From Amphibalanus amphitrite (taxonomy: Eukaryota > Arthropoda > Thecostraca > Balanomorpha > Balanidae): a stretch of DNA of 64,000 bases. The position numbers were made by a program, and so were the translations under genes. Within the stretch, counting starts at the first letter, position 1. Every line of letters starts with the position of its first letter. This document shows positions 42,086-54,319 of this stretch, piece by piece. A model generated the notes under the pieces. It was not told the DNA's origin, searched no databases, and saw only the letters and a program-made list of their open reading frames with translations. The stretch lies in NCBI RefSeq assembly GCF_019059575.1, contig NW_024882328.1, positions 1-64,000 on the forward strand, written 5' to 3'.

Positions 42086-43031
42086 TAGGGGAAAGTGGGG
42101 TAAGACGGGCACCTTAACTTTGGAGCCATTTTTCGGCCGGTTAGAAACATCATAGAAACGGGAAACTGGGTGAAAACCTTTTTCAGACATTTTACTTTCA
42201 TTTGCCAGAAGATGAGACTTAGACCTGATTCAACAAATAAACTGCAGCTATTTTTGCAAAACCTTGCAAAAACCCGTCTTACCCCACCCCATGGGGTAAG
42301 ACGGTCACATGGGTAGGGCAAGACGGCCAGCTTCTTTCACCGATCAGCGCAGCTCGCAACAAATGCCCGAGATTAGCCGCATTTATACAGTCGCTCGTTG
42401 GTCTCAAGTGCTTCGGAAATGGCAGTATACGAGATTCGTGCAGAAGGCGTATGCTCCTATATAGGCCCTAGTTCAGAAGCCATGTAGAACCGTTTTTCAC
42501 ATTCATTATTCGAGAATAAACTGTGCCGAAGGAATATTGCTAACATGTCTGTGAGTATCGGAATCGAACATATTCTTATTAGAAATGCTTCTTTTTTCCT
42601 ACAGCAACAAAAATATTTTCACCATTACAGACCCATTGGGTTCATAGTTGCCCGTCTTACCCCAAACTCAATGTCAGAAGTTCAGCACGATTTTTCGCTG
42701 TGGACAATTTGATGCAGACAAAGCAAATCCGCCGTAAATGAACACTGTTGGCATATGAGTGTACCACAAGTGATTGCGAGTTTTTAACTCTATAGTGCTG
42801 TACACAAAAGCTTGCACAATACATTATGGATGTTTTCAATGAAATGAGTGTTTTAAAGAAATCAAAATAAAAGATTATCGACTGAACACAAATTCACCAG
42901 ACTTGAATGGTGGTGTGTAGTGGGAAAGGCAATTCTGGTCCTAACTTTTCTTGCTCGTAGCGCTATTGGTTTGGTCTGCAGAAGGGGTGCCCGTCTTACC
43001 TACCCTGACCGTCTTACCCCACTTTCCCCTA
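42086..43031. mobile_element. Inverted-repeat element with CCGTCTTACCCCA repeats
   Basis: Ends TAGGGGAAAGTGGGGTAAGA in inverted orientation; the outer TA may be the target duplication. The motif CCGTCTTACC(CCA) recurs at about 42273, 42650, 42989 and 43009, and its reverse complement at 42100 and 42295. The interior has no transposase. It sits within the mariner copy. Confidence 0.75.
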
Positions 43032-43599
43032 CTTTTGGACTTATAGACATTTTAACTTAGGGGTTCCAAATTTTTTGGATCACCCTGTATAAATAATTGA
43101 AATAATCATTTTTAATTGTGCGCAGTTTGCATGTTATAGGGGATGAAACTTTCAGATCCATACTCATGTCTTATTAGATTGTTGCTCTTTGCGCTTGGAT
43201 GGGCCAATAGGCTGGCTCCGTTAGTTCACATGCACTTGAAAAATCGGCACCAGGAATTACATTGGATTTCAATGAACAGAGGTCGAACAAATGTCCAAGT
43301 TTCCCGTCTTGCTACCAGCTTTTCACTTCATAGCACAATTCAGCTTCTATTTTCGTACGTATAGGGAAATACGCACTCGAAACTCTACTCACCGCCCTCC
43401 GAGCAGCTGGAAGGTAAGTTATGCTCCTCTATTCTGGTAGAGGTTGCATGGGGTAAGATGCCGGTCAATGCATATTGCATACTCAGACCGTCTGAGTCAG
43501 ACGGTGTCACGATCTCGGTCCACAAAAAAATGTAAAATGACTGGAAATGTCTAATTGAAGATGCAGGATACACTAATGGCAGCATGGTAGCTAGCTAGA

Positions 43600-44190
43600 T
43601 TTCATGGAAGTCTTAGCTTATACCTGGCTAAGGATGACCATGTGCTCCTAATTATGTCAAGAGTTTCCAATATTTTGATGCGTTAAACATCGACAATGGC
43701 TCCTCAGATTCGATAGCTTGGCCTCCAGAGGGCATTTTCTTTTTTAAATAAATGTTTTGTGGTAAACGTTTTCTTTTTAGCTTTTGGCGCGAAGTTTGCG
43801 ATGAATCAAGCTGTCAAGCATTTTATATAATCGTGTTTCTCTTGTGGATGCGCATGTCAAAGAACCGTATGGCCATCATTTGACTTCATAAGGTCAGCTT
43901 GAAATTTCTACCTTTGGTCAAGGTCATCACCTAGGCGAAGAGGGCCATGTTGACTAGCGATTAATCTGGATTCGTGCGTTCAGTACTCGACCTGAGTTAA
44001 TATCAACATCAACCTATAAACGATATTGACAGAATCGACAGAGTTACGTAGGATGTCAGTCGGAGTCCGAATGCAACGTACTTTCGCATTAATCTGCTAA
44101 TTTTTAACCAATTTCTAACGAAGAGATCACCAAATTGATCTGTGCTTAAGTCACCCGCATAGCAATATCGGCTCCGAGAAAACGTACGTC
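43600..44190. mobile_element. Strongly decayed TTAA-type element (related to L)
   Basis: GGCCTCCAGAGGGCA at about 43721 and GGTCAAGGTCATCACC near 43915 parallel L (26099 and 26280). The termini are gone. Confidence 0.35.
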
Positions 44191-46160
44191 TCATACTTCT
44201 TGCCCACCCATATGCATCTTTGACGGGCGTACTGACCTTTTCTCTCTAAAAAATCCCAGTTAACAAAATTTCAAATTGCACACCGGAAAATCCCTTTAAC
44301 AAGCGATCCAGTCTTTAAAACCCCAGTCGACCGATCAGGAAATGACAGGGGTACCCGCAGCGCACCCGGCGCCGCGCGGGCGTCGCTGTGGCGCCGCCGT
44401 CAGCCACCCCGTGGCGCCCCCCGCGCGGCGCCCACCGAGTCACCTCCCCGACGGCCGCCGCCGCCGCCGCCGTCGGAGCGGCGCGTCGAGACCGACGATC
44501 TGCGGGATGTGCGAACCCCCGTCTGCCGTCCCCGGCCTGGCGACGCTCCAGGTCGAGCGCCAGCTGCCCCCGGCGGTAGCGGCCGCTGGTTTTTGCCAGA
44601 TGGGTGGAAGGGGGAGGGGGCGCTGTACCTGTGCAGGGGTCGGAGCCTCCCACGGCGAGACCACGCAGAAGGCGGCCGCCATCTTGGCTGTGGCCGGGGG
44701 AGGGGAGGGAAGGGGAGGGGAGGCTCCCCGCTGGCGGCACGCGCTGGAGGAGTCAGCGACAGACAGGTGCTGCGGGCTCGCGCCGGAGGGGATGGCAGAT
44801 CCGCCCCTCAGACGACGAGCAGCTGCTGTCTGAGCCTCCTCTCCGGAGCCATTTAATGTTTAAATGCCCGCCTTAGGGAAGAGAGAGAGACAACCGGACG
44901 TGCCGACACACACACAAAGAGTGAACGCATGGACAAAAAAGGAAATTGGAACAAAGATGGATGCGTTAACTTACAGCGAATTTAATATGAAGTCAAACAA
45001 GTCAGGGAATGTTGTGTTTAACACTGCATTGAAACAACATTTCCCTGCTTTTTATTGCATAAAAAGGGATATTTTTATGGGGTTTCTACCGATTTCCAGG
45101 TGTGCTGCGTCAATTTGGTTTCATGATAAATTTAATAAGTGGCCATGCAAGGGCATGGCCACACCGCGTTTGAAACGTAATTTTGTCAAATTAATGCAAA
45201 AAGTAGACAGTGCAATTAATGATGGACATACCGACAACAGTGTGTGTGTGTGTGTTTTTTTTTTTTTGCCATCCCCAAAAACTAGTATGCAGCATAAACT
45301 TGTCTACAGTTTGAATAAAGATCCTTAATTTTATTCGTCCGACTTATTTCCTCTCGATCTGCTGAAACTTCTGCCTACGACAGCTACTGGCCGCCCCAAA
45401 CTCCTATCTGCTGTAAATCCTGCCCGTTCAAACTCCTGCAACTCCTGGCTGCTGTAAATCCTACTCGTTGAAACTCCTGTAACTCCTGGCCCGGCGCTGG
45501 CGGACCGCTCGATACTGAACAGCAGCTCATGACGTCAGCCGCGCCGGCCCGGTGCCGCGGAGAGGTGGCCCCACGGCCCGCCCTGATTATCGTCTTCAAT
45601 CGCACAGAAAATTACCATCCGGTCGTCTGATTACGCCGCCGGAGCATCCATTTTAATGTGGCTCCTCCGGCAGGTCTCTTTCACTCCTCCGCCCCTGACC
45701 ACCAGCCGACGAGCTAATGGAACTTTCGATGGCCTCTTGCATGGGCTCATCCTACATAGGATCCTCAGCACATTAGGATCCTTTGTTCTCAATCAATGCA
45801 GGGTGAGGATATGTCATATCACATTGATATGACTGAAAACAAAAATAATTATTTAGAAAACAATGCATCGGGCGATGACATGTCGATAAGAAAACACTCC
45901 TAGCTATTTGTTTTCCCTCATTTCACCGTTTAATTTTGGAATTCGAAGCTGCCGCAAGTTAACCCACGAACACTCTCTAGGGGTGGGGTGGGGGTTCTGC
46001 CCTCGTGTCAAACTTGCGAATGAATGGTCGTTGAGAGACGGGGGAAAACGGCAATCGGAAGTTCTCAATAAGACGGACCTTTGAAACTTTTTTTTGCGTA
46101 ACTACTAGGTCGCAGGTCTGATCAAGTCAGGTCAGATCAATTCAGGTAAAACGGGTTGAC
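44191..46160. other. Unassigned interval with GC-rich patch
   Basis: GC-rich 44340-44830 contains GCCGCCATCTTGG, a YY1-type promoter motif in animals, followed by a 154-codon open frame (44864-45328) with AATAAA at its end. This is suggestive of a promoter or exon at best; the translation matches no family I know. A second GC-rich patch is at 45480-45600. Confidence 0.25.
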
Positions 46161-46169
46161 AGGTTGACC

Positions 46170-46499
46170 GGTCCCGTAGCTCAGTTGGTAGAGCATCGGA
46201 CTCCCGGTAGTGAGAGCCCGGGTTCGAGACTCTCCGGCGCTCGATATTTGAGACTCCTGACGGGGATGGTCTGCGGTTGGTGGGAGCGGCCGCAGCCAGT
46301 TGAAGTCAGTTGAGTGGGACAGGCCGTGTCCGGCTTTGAAGGGCGCGTTAAACTTTGGCATCTAAATTCTCCCGTAACCCGGAATTGCGCGATCGGACGG
46401 TGGGGGCCGGGGTCTACGCAACAAGCTCTGCTTAGCGTGGGCTCCGGCTCTGTCAATCCGTCCATTCAAACATTCGAGCTAAATTAAAAAAAAAAAAAA
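46170..46499 (+). mobile_element. tRNA-derived SINE with poly(A) tail
   Basis: The head resembles a tRNA: A-box TAGCTCAGTTGG at 46178-46189 with a GCTC/GAGC D-stem, and a B-box-like GGTTCGAGACT at about 46221. The anticodon stem does not pair, so it is not a functional tRNA. A GC-rich body of about 240 bp leads to an A-run at 46482-46498. RNA polymerase III boxes plus a 3' A-run are the SINE pattern. No target duplication was clear and no second copy is in the window. Confidence 0.65.
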
Positions 46500-47165
46500 C
46501 GGAACGTCTCATCCTCACTGGCTTTGGAGCCCAGTAGGCGAAGGATGGACTATGAGATTGATCACTTAAAACGCATCCTTGGTACACCAAACATGATGCA
46601 TTACATACAATTTCATACAAAGGTCAATGTCAAGGACAGGTCAGGTCGCCAAAGACGAACGGTAGAAAATGATGTGCACGACACATGTTACCTATATATA
46701 AGCTATTTTACGCAATATAGCTGAATGGGCTTACTCAATTGGTGACATTAGCCACAGTTGGATGAAGTTGGGGTCGAGTTCAGTTCAAGGCCAGGTATGG
46801 CCAGGTCAAGTGAGGTCATATTTTGAAGTCGGTTGTTGAGACCAAAGAAGGTACTATCTACCAATCTGATGCAGTTTTTATGGCGAAGCGAATGGCGCTA
46901 TTTTTGTTCCTGTACAAGGCATATACATAACGCTCCCAATTAAAAATGTGCATTGTGACATCAGTAAAATATGAATGAATTTATATTTTTAACCGATTCT
47001 TCTAAAACATTGGAATGCAGGTGCATAGATCGTACTTATCTAACATACATTCCGTTTTTATGAACTCCAAATTTTGGATTTTATAACGGCTCCCCCAAAA
47101 AATATTATTTCAGAAACAAATAACGTGAGTGAAATACAATTTTACAAAACGGGAGATAGCCATTT
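46500..47165. other. Unassigned interval with sparse AGGTCA sites
   Basis: AGGTCA-type sites at 46620-46650 and 46785-46825; probably a remnant of a TTAA-type element. No gene recognised. Confidence 0.35.
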
Positions 47166-47914
47166 TTAACCCTCGCCGGCACAGGGTTGATGCACCCCCC
47201 TAAGGGTTTTCGCGAATAACTCGCGAATAACTCGCGAATCACTCGCGTAAAAAGCGGCCGATCGCGACGAAACTTTCAGTACCCTCGCATTGATCAATTT
47301 TACACCTACCCTGAAAATTTCATGACCCTGACCCAAATGACCTCTGACCTGTTCTCTTTTCCGGGACCATGTTTGGCCGGAATCGCGATTCGGCGTATGT
47401 CGGCTCGCATTAGCCGCGCATTTGCAAGCTTTTCGTGGTTTCAAACGTCCAAACATGTGATTTGATGTTGTTCCCATGCATTAGGGTGGGTGTCAAGGTC
47501 ACTTGAAGGTCAGGCTCAGGTCAGGTCATTGACCTTTGGTGACCTCGGTTCACTTTTTCGAGTTTTACATGTTTCTAGGCTAGTTTTTGGAGCTGAATTC
47601 GAGTTTAGCAGCCATTTGAACATTTACGAAGTAGATTTGGTGCCTTCGTAACATATTATGAAGCTGTCAGAGGTGGATTACAGGTACTACGAATACCCGT
47701 GACGACCCCTACCGGTTGACCTGACCTGACCTGACCCGACCTGGTCTAAACGCTTAACATCATCTGTGATCAAAACTAACACGATATTCGTGATCAGCAC
47801 CCCTTTTCGCGAAGCTCTAGCTACATCAGGGGCCAAAAGCGAGGGGATTCGTACCAACCCCCCCCCCTTGTGCCATCGAAGGACTCAAAATGACCTGTGC
47901 CGGCGAGAGTTATG
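47166..47914. mobile_element. TTAA element R (subfamily of E and F)
   Basis: Starts TTAACCCTCGCCGGCACAGG and ends TGTGCCGGCGAGAGTTAT, a decayed but pairing terminus. TCGCGAATAACTCGCGAA iterations at 47209-47240. AGGTCA clusters at 47505-47550 and a (TGACC)n run at 47716-47742. C-run at 47858-47868. Confidence 0.8.
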
Positions 47915-47989
47915 ACAAAGTAATACCACGCACACTTTTTGTTACCTACGTCTTGGTTTAGGAAAAAAGCAATGTTAGAGGCATGTAAA

Positions 47990-48217
47990 GTTCTACAGTT
48001 TTTAAAGCGGGTATTGTGTTACATGGCGTCATTAAAACGTCAGTTTCTCAAAAATTTCCGACGGATTTCGTGGAGCATGTTAAATTGATGTATGCGGGTA
48101 AGATACTGAAAGTTTAACCTCGCTGGCTTAACACGTTTGTACTTAAGAGGCTTTTGGCGAAAAACGGGAGGAGGAAGATTTTGCCCCGGGGGGGGGGGGG
48201 GGGGGGGCGTGGATTAA
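47990..48217. mobile_element. Right-end remnant of a TTAA-type element
   Basis: GGCGAAAAACGGGAGG, then a 21-base G-run (48188-48207) and terminus GCGTGGATTAA. The left part is missing or interrupted by R. Confidence 0.4.
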
Positions 48218-50829
48218 TTATTCTGCATGTCTGCACAGTGGGCAGACATTATAAGAGTGTCAGACATGTTAAAATGCATGCCTTCTATAATCATCAAGTG
48301 TCAAAAATTTTCAATGTCCGCGATGGGGCGCACATAACGTACGTAAAGGGGGGTTATAACATTGACCTCGATCACACACTAGCGGCCCCAGCCGGGGCTG
48401 AAACGGCAGTCCAAAGCCAATATTGATGATCGAGTGTGTATTGCTTTCCATGCGCTGTTCTGAGCGTAATGGATATTAGATAGACATTCCAGTCATTTAT
48501 TTCCTACAGTAGATAGTATCGACTTGATTATAAGTTTTAGCCTTTCATATGCAATCAAAGGGACATCATATAAGATATTAAACATGCCTTCCACATGAGT
48601 GACTGATCAATCATCATTCGGAAAGATTTATCCCAACTGGGCTGTTTTTGTTTGTCGATGGCGGGCATCCATGATATGACACAACTGAGATTCACAGTTG
48701 AGTAATGGCTCCGTGATGTGGGTTTAGTAAATTGTAATCAAAGTGCAAAAGTGTCAACGAAATCAGTGTCCACAGACGGATCTGAGCTTGTCAGGAACGA
48801 ATAGTCAAAATGGCTATATGTATATCATATAGGCATTGCGCTGCCGTTTATAATTCCTTCAGGCCTTCATTCATCACCTTTTAGAATGTCTCAAAATGGC
48901 AGACTTCATTGCTCTACCTCTACTTGACAACTATACGCCACATAGCCTATACAGAAAACAATTACCTCAGCTGAAGGTAGCAGTACCTAGCTGGAGAGAC
49001 GGCTAGCACCTGTAAGTTGCGACGATTTGTAGCATTATCTCGAATGATCGAAAATACGGCACTCCAAGAGCCCGAAGAGGTCAATCAACTTCTTAGCTCA
49101 TCTGTGGCTCGTTTTTTCTTTTCTTTGGCACCAAATTTTCATCATCACACCATGCAAATGCAACTCATTCATCCCTGGAGTACATGAGCAATACGCTAAG
49201 CTTTCGGAGAGTGAGAACAGGAATGTTGTTTGGTGAAGTAAGGGCAAATTTCGAGCATTTAGGTACGTTCTCACATTTATGTGTTTTCACCCAATCTTGA
49301 CCCTCGGACAGCACAAGAGTCCCTGTTACAACATTTTGTGGCAAGCATCTTGGCTTGGAGGGGTCAAACTCACCACTGTCTTTCGCATTCCGGGGAACTC
49401 ACGAGTGAACCATACCGGGTAATTAGGTATAGTTTTCTTGACATTTATCGCAGACCTGTGGCTGTTTCTGTGCTGGTATCAATGATTTTTTGCTAGCTCC
49501 TATGGTCTAGAAAGTGCCCATTTGGGCGCTCTCTTTGGGCTCTCGTGTCCAGCAGGGCCGTCTAAGAGTTGGGCAGCCTGTTATAGGACTGGTCGCCGAG
49601 TGCGCCCTCGGCTCTGCCCTGGACTGGCCTGACGTCAGCGCCGGTATATCGACCCAGCGGGCCGGGAGGCCGCTGCCCCGCCGCTGCAGCAGCCACCAAG
49701 GTCACCGGCCGACCCGACCCGACGCGGCGGGCTGAGCCGTCGGCGCCGACACCGGCCAGCCGCGCACACCTGAGGTCCGGAACCACGCGAATCGGTGCAG
49801 CCCTCCGACGAAGGGTTTAGACGGTCGGGGTTTAAATCGGTCGCAGTTTCCAGCCGATCAGGTGGCTTGGGATCAATCAGGATCATTGTACGAAACGTCT
49901 GGGAAACTTTACAGCTATTCTGAGACTCTGAACATCGAGCTGATGCCGGCTTCATATAATCGGTAAAGGCGTGAAAGAAAGGTTTTACGCGTCACCATAT
50001 CAGTGCTTATTGCGTAGTTTTCAGAAGCACATCAATAATGGGAGTGGCAAGAGAAAACAGTTCAGCGTATTGAGATGAATAAACAAAAAACGCATCCTCC
50101 ACGCGGTGACGCATCAATTTTTTTTTTCTTGACTTATCGCATTTGAGTTGCGAGGCTACGAGTTTTCCAAATGCTGGATTTTTTTTCTTTTAGGTTCCAT
50201 ATAAGTACATCTTTTTAAACTTGCTTGTCCTTTTTGCCATTCTTAGTTAACAACGTTTTATAACATAAATGTTTCGTATTTTGTTATACATATATGATTT
50301 CTAATTTTAAAGTCACACCGCGGCGTGACTTTAAAATTCGATTCGACCGCGGCGTGCGCTCGAACATCCCACCACCGTTCGCTGGCCGTCCCTCGGTCGG
50401 TAGTCGCGCAGCCGCGCCGCCGTACTCCACGCGCCGCCGTGCTGCCGGCCGTGCTCCACCGCCGTGCCCTGTCCCGCACAACGCTGAACCGATGCCCTCC
50501 GCCGCCGATCCGCGCAGTAATTATAGCGGCTTGTCGACGGCTCTAAATAAAACGGGCTCCCAGGGCGGCCACTACCGCACAGCCGCTGCCAAACATCCAG
50601 GCTATATTTCGACTTCCAGAGTATTTCGAGAGCAATGTTTGAATTTAACCCAAGAACTAAGAAAAGATGTGCGCTGGGGGCCTATTTTCGCGAGGCGGCC
50701 GAGGCTGAGGTGATGTTAGTCTGAGCGCGGCCGGTCCGCGGGCGGCAGGTGCGGTCCTTCGGGACTGTGAGCGGAGAACACCGGACCCGCGGACCGCCCT
50801 GATCGCGGCGGTCACTGTCATAATGACAG
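48218..50829. other. Unassigned interval
   Basis: GC-rich patches at 49590-49790 and 50315-50720. A 14-bp palindrome AATTTTAAAGTCAC/GTGACTTTAAAATT at 50303-50338. No gene recognised. Confidence 0.3.
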
Positions 50830-51640
50830 ACGCTGTCCGACGAGCGTGACGTGACAGGTGACAGTGATTGGGGAAAGGGATTTATATGGGAAAATTTAAC
50901 AGTGACAGTGACAGTGGCAAGGATTTATACGGATAAATGTGAACTGTGACAGCGACAGTGGCAAGGATTTGTATCCAAATAGTGAGCGGCAGTAGTGACA
51001 GTGGTAAGGGATTTATGTGGAAAGTATGAAAGGTGACCGTGGTAGTGCATGATGTTAAGTTGAGTGCGAGGATGATGGTGTTGGTAGTAGCCCCAGGGCT
51101 AGCAGGTTGTGACAGTAAATATCCCGGTGAGTGTGACAGTGAGTGTAATTAATGGTGTGACAGGAGTTATGACAGTGAATATCACGGAAAGTGCGCTGGT
51201 AAATGTAGTGTGATTGCAAATAACCCGGTGAATGTCCTGCTAAATATCCTGGTGAATATCTTGATGTGCCTGCTATCTCTCGGTGAGACGGTAGTGCTGG
51301 TAAGTGTGACAACAGATCGGACGGAGAGTGCCAGCGAATATCCCGGTGAGTTATTTACAGCTATCAGCAAATATCCCAGTGGGTTGACGCTAAGTGTGTT
51401 AGCGAGCCACACAATGATGAATGCGTCTTTGAACGTGACGGCGAATGTGACTGTGAGTGCATCAGGAGTTCGACGGTCATGGCTGTGACAGGGTGTGACG
51501 ATGGGCTGTGGCTGTGAGCTGTGACGGTGGCTATGGGCCGGTGGTGACACTGAATGTGACGGTAAGTGCCCAATCAGTTGAAAGGTGGCTGTGACGTTGG
51601 GCTGTGACGGTGAACGCGTCAGAGAATATGACGGTGGCTG
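50830..51640. repeat. Degenerate GTGACAGTGA-type tandem repeats
   Basis: GTGACAGTGACAGTGGCAAG-like blocks at 50855-51010 grade into TATCCCGGTGA/GTGACAGTGAGTG units (51115-51350) and CTGTGACGGTG units (51485-51640). Periods vary around 12-36 bp. Confidence 0.7.
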
Positions 51641-51769
51641 CCCGCACCTGCACTGAAAACAAAATGACACAAAAAACGACTAAAAACGCACAGGCAGAGC
51701 GTGTTAACTAGGCTTTCTTGTGTACCCTGCATCATGCATTTTTTGACCCGTCGCAGACGTGTCAATTTA

Positions 51770-52720
51770 CAAATGTGTTAACCCAGTCGTGTTGTGTCCT
51801 TAAACACAATATCATTGTGTCTTCAACACATAAGGCTTGTGTGAATACATTTGCAGAATAAAAGGTAAATGTGTTACTAAATTTAACACAAATCGCAAGT
51901 GAAAGAAGGAAACACGTGGTGATTATGTAGTTTGTTGCCGGGGCGCAGTTGAAGGGACTTTGGCTTGGGCTGAACAGGCTGACTGCCAAAGCCGGGCCCC
52001 GAGTGGAATCCGTGGAATCGGACGCTCGGGTGCGGTCAGGGCTGAGCACGCGGCCGGCCGACCCATACACGAGCTGAAGTTGCGTCCGGTCGGCCACTTC
52101 AGAGCCGAAGGGTGAACGCGTCACGTGGACGGCTCAATCAGAGCGCCAAGTGACGATGCCCCAAATTGGAGGACTACTGTACAATAATGTTGTCCAGTCA
52201 TCCGGGATAAAATTACGGCCACCGATTTTTCAAATATATCCTATATAGACTGAGGAGTTTCTTCCTCCAAGCAGACGTTAATTAGCTATGCTTCAGCTTG
52301 CCCTTGATGTAATCAGCGCATATTGCTCTAAACAATTTATCATGTATCGACTCCCTCGGCTGTATTGTGCATTTTGACCTTTTTCAAAACACTTTGGGAA
52401 ATTTTTACAAAAACCCAGCATAAAAGTCGGTGCTCGAAAAACGCCCTCTATTATCCCCATCTGAAGTTAAGGTTCAGAGGTCGCTCACTGGTGGATGACA
52501 CGGTGTATTTGTGCAAGGGTACACGTCTACCATCCCCGACAACACATGATTTCGATACACTGATGCATTACATTCGTCCAGCGTGCTTGGCACGAGAAAA
52601 CTGTGTCATTTTTCTGTTTTATGTGTTATCAAACGTGTCGAAGGTCCCGCCAAGCGTGAAAATACTCAGCATTATTGTGTTTTGGGTGCGATTAACACAT
52701 GACTGATGTGTTACCAGTAC
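51770..52720. other. Possible element bounded by TGTGTTAA/TTAACACA motifs
   Basis: TGTGTTAACCCAGTCGTGTT and AACACAA-type motifs at 51774-51890 and inverted GATTAACACATGACTGATGT at 52690-52710 suggest sub-terminal inverted repeats. Boundaries and family are uncertain. Confidence 0.3.
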
Positions 52721-53824
52721 AGAACATGCCCTCACTGTGTCGATTTGTTTTCAGTGTGATAGCCATGCAGTCTGGTGGTAGTGTTCGCCATCCCTGACTG
52801 CCGTCGCTCATCACCCACCTGTAAATGTCAGTAGTCGTCTGAACTCCCCAGCTCACCGACCGGTCCCCATTGGCTTGGGGACGCCCGAGCAGCGCAGCAG
52901 ACGCCAACAGAAGGCCACCAACAGGAGAGCAGCAACCTGTAGCGCGTGCCGCGTGGTGCGGGCGTCGGTTGGCCACCGCCACGCTGACCCGATCCGTACA
53001 TACAGATAGTCCTGGGCACAGCTCTCAGACGTGACACAGGGTCTTTGTATAACTTTGCTTCTTTTTCATTTTATTAGGTATATGCATTTTTAACCAGTGA
53101 TGGAATTGTTCGTGAGGAAGATGGGCTAAAATGCCGCGAGAAGAACTGAGACTGTGCTGCCTCTATTGTAGCTCTTGCATTGCGTAGATAGAAGTCTAGT
53201 CACATGACCTGATTTGAGCCAGCCTCGCTTGCCGAAAAGCTGGCCTCTCGTCACCTCACCTCAGACGTCACATGACCCCATTCACCATATTTGTGCTCCA
53301 CCTTTGTGCTAATTCACATTGATGTCTAATAAAGGCCTTGCAACAACACGTTTCTCTCCAAGTAGTTTAGTGCCTATTCCTCGTAAGACGGGAAATTGCA
53401 ATGTCTTCCATTGAACTTTATGGGAATTAGAAACGTTCACGTAAAATAGTCTGACCAGTGACCGACACCATGCATAACATACAAATAACATATCTATTAT
53501 CTATTTTTTCGTTCGCCTAAAAAATAGCTCGACTGGCATAGACCTTTGTATGCCCGGTCTATGTCGGTCTGTCTCTATACTGACTATACGGTCTATACCG
53601 AGGTCTATGCTCGAGGATACTAACACACAGTAAATTGTAATGTCGCATAAATGTACAATAAAATACATTGTCTCTTAAATCCCAAATGAGTGCAAGTGAC
53701 GTATCGTTGGAGATTATTATATTTTCGGTCTTCAGGCCATCTAGAGTGATATCGTCGGTCGGCCGATAGCTGTACTCCACCGATGTCTATGTAGCTATGT
53801 GCCCTCGGGAGGCAATGGCCAGCA
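52721..53824. other. Unassigned interval
   Basis: Only a cluster of GGTCTATGC/GCATAGACC motifs at 53535-53615 stands out. Confidence 0.3.
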
Positions 53825-54319
53825 TTAAAGGGACCCTCCCACCTTAACATTAGTTTTGAGTTGAGATAGCCAAATTGGTGGCCATGACCTGCAAATACCG
53901 GTTTGGACACTCACAACATCGAAAAATGCTTTAATTCGAAGATATGGAATTTCAAACTTGCAGTTTTCGGATTCTAAGGGGCTAATCCATTGGAATGCCC
54001 CCTTAGAATTTGTGACGTCAGCGGAGATCTAACGATTTTTAAATCTTAGACTAAAACCATCGTTAACACGTGGTGGTATACGCTGCTTTGCGCGCAACGT
54101 CTGCCGTACTTTAGGGCTGCCAAATTATTGCTTCCTATTAGTCGCTAGTAACAGGGGAGATCCCAAAAAGTAAACAAAAGTAAAAGCCTAATATCTTGAA
54201 AACCAGTGAATATTTTTCGGTGAAATTTGGTAGATATTCGTTTTCGCTCTTTCTGAACCAAGGGACATCACTTTCATGCCAATTCATTAACTTTTTTGAA
54301 GGTGGGAGGGTCCCTTTAA
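53825..54319. mobile_element. TTAA MITE of a second family (AAAGGGACCCTCCC)
   Basis: Perfect 21-bp inverted ends: left starts TTAAAGGGACCCTCCCACCT, right is its reverse complement ending in TTAA. 495 bp, non-coding, no AGGTCA array and no G-run hairpin, so it is distinct from the main superfamily. Confidence 0.88.

Larger units (their letters stand above)
40777..43090 (+). mobile_element. Mariner-like element, broken, with two insertions
   Basis: AAAAAAATTGGAACCCCTAA at 40783-40802 and its inverted counterpart TTAGGGGTTCCAAATTTTTT at 43057-43076 mark the ends. The right end continues to GATCACCCTGTAT. A mariner transposase remnant lies inside at 41110-41434. A hAT MITE (41632-41980) and another inverted-repeat element (42086-43031) interrupt its 3' part. 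The left terminus has lost the outermost bases. Confidence 0.8.

Noticed and set aside
44864..45328. 154-codon frame ending near AATAAA
   Set aside because: Its C-terminal part reads through a (TG)n and T-run, which is a chance opening. Not called as a gene without transcript evidence.
46170..46243. Functional tRNA gene
   Set aside because: D-arm and B-box are present but the anticodon stem and acceptor stem do not pair; a long body and A-tail follow, so it is a SINE head.
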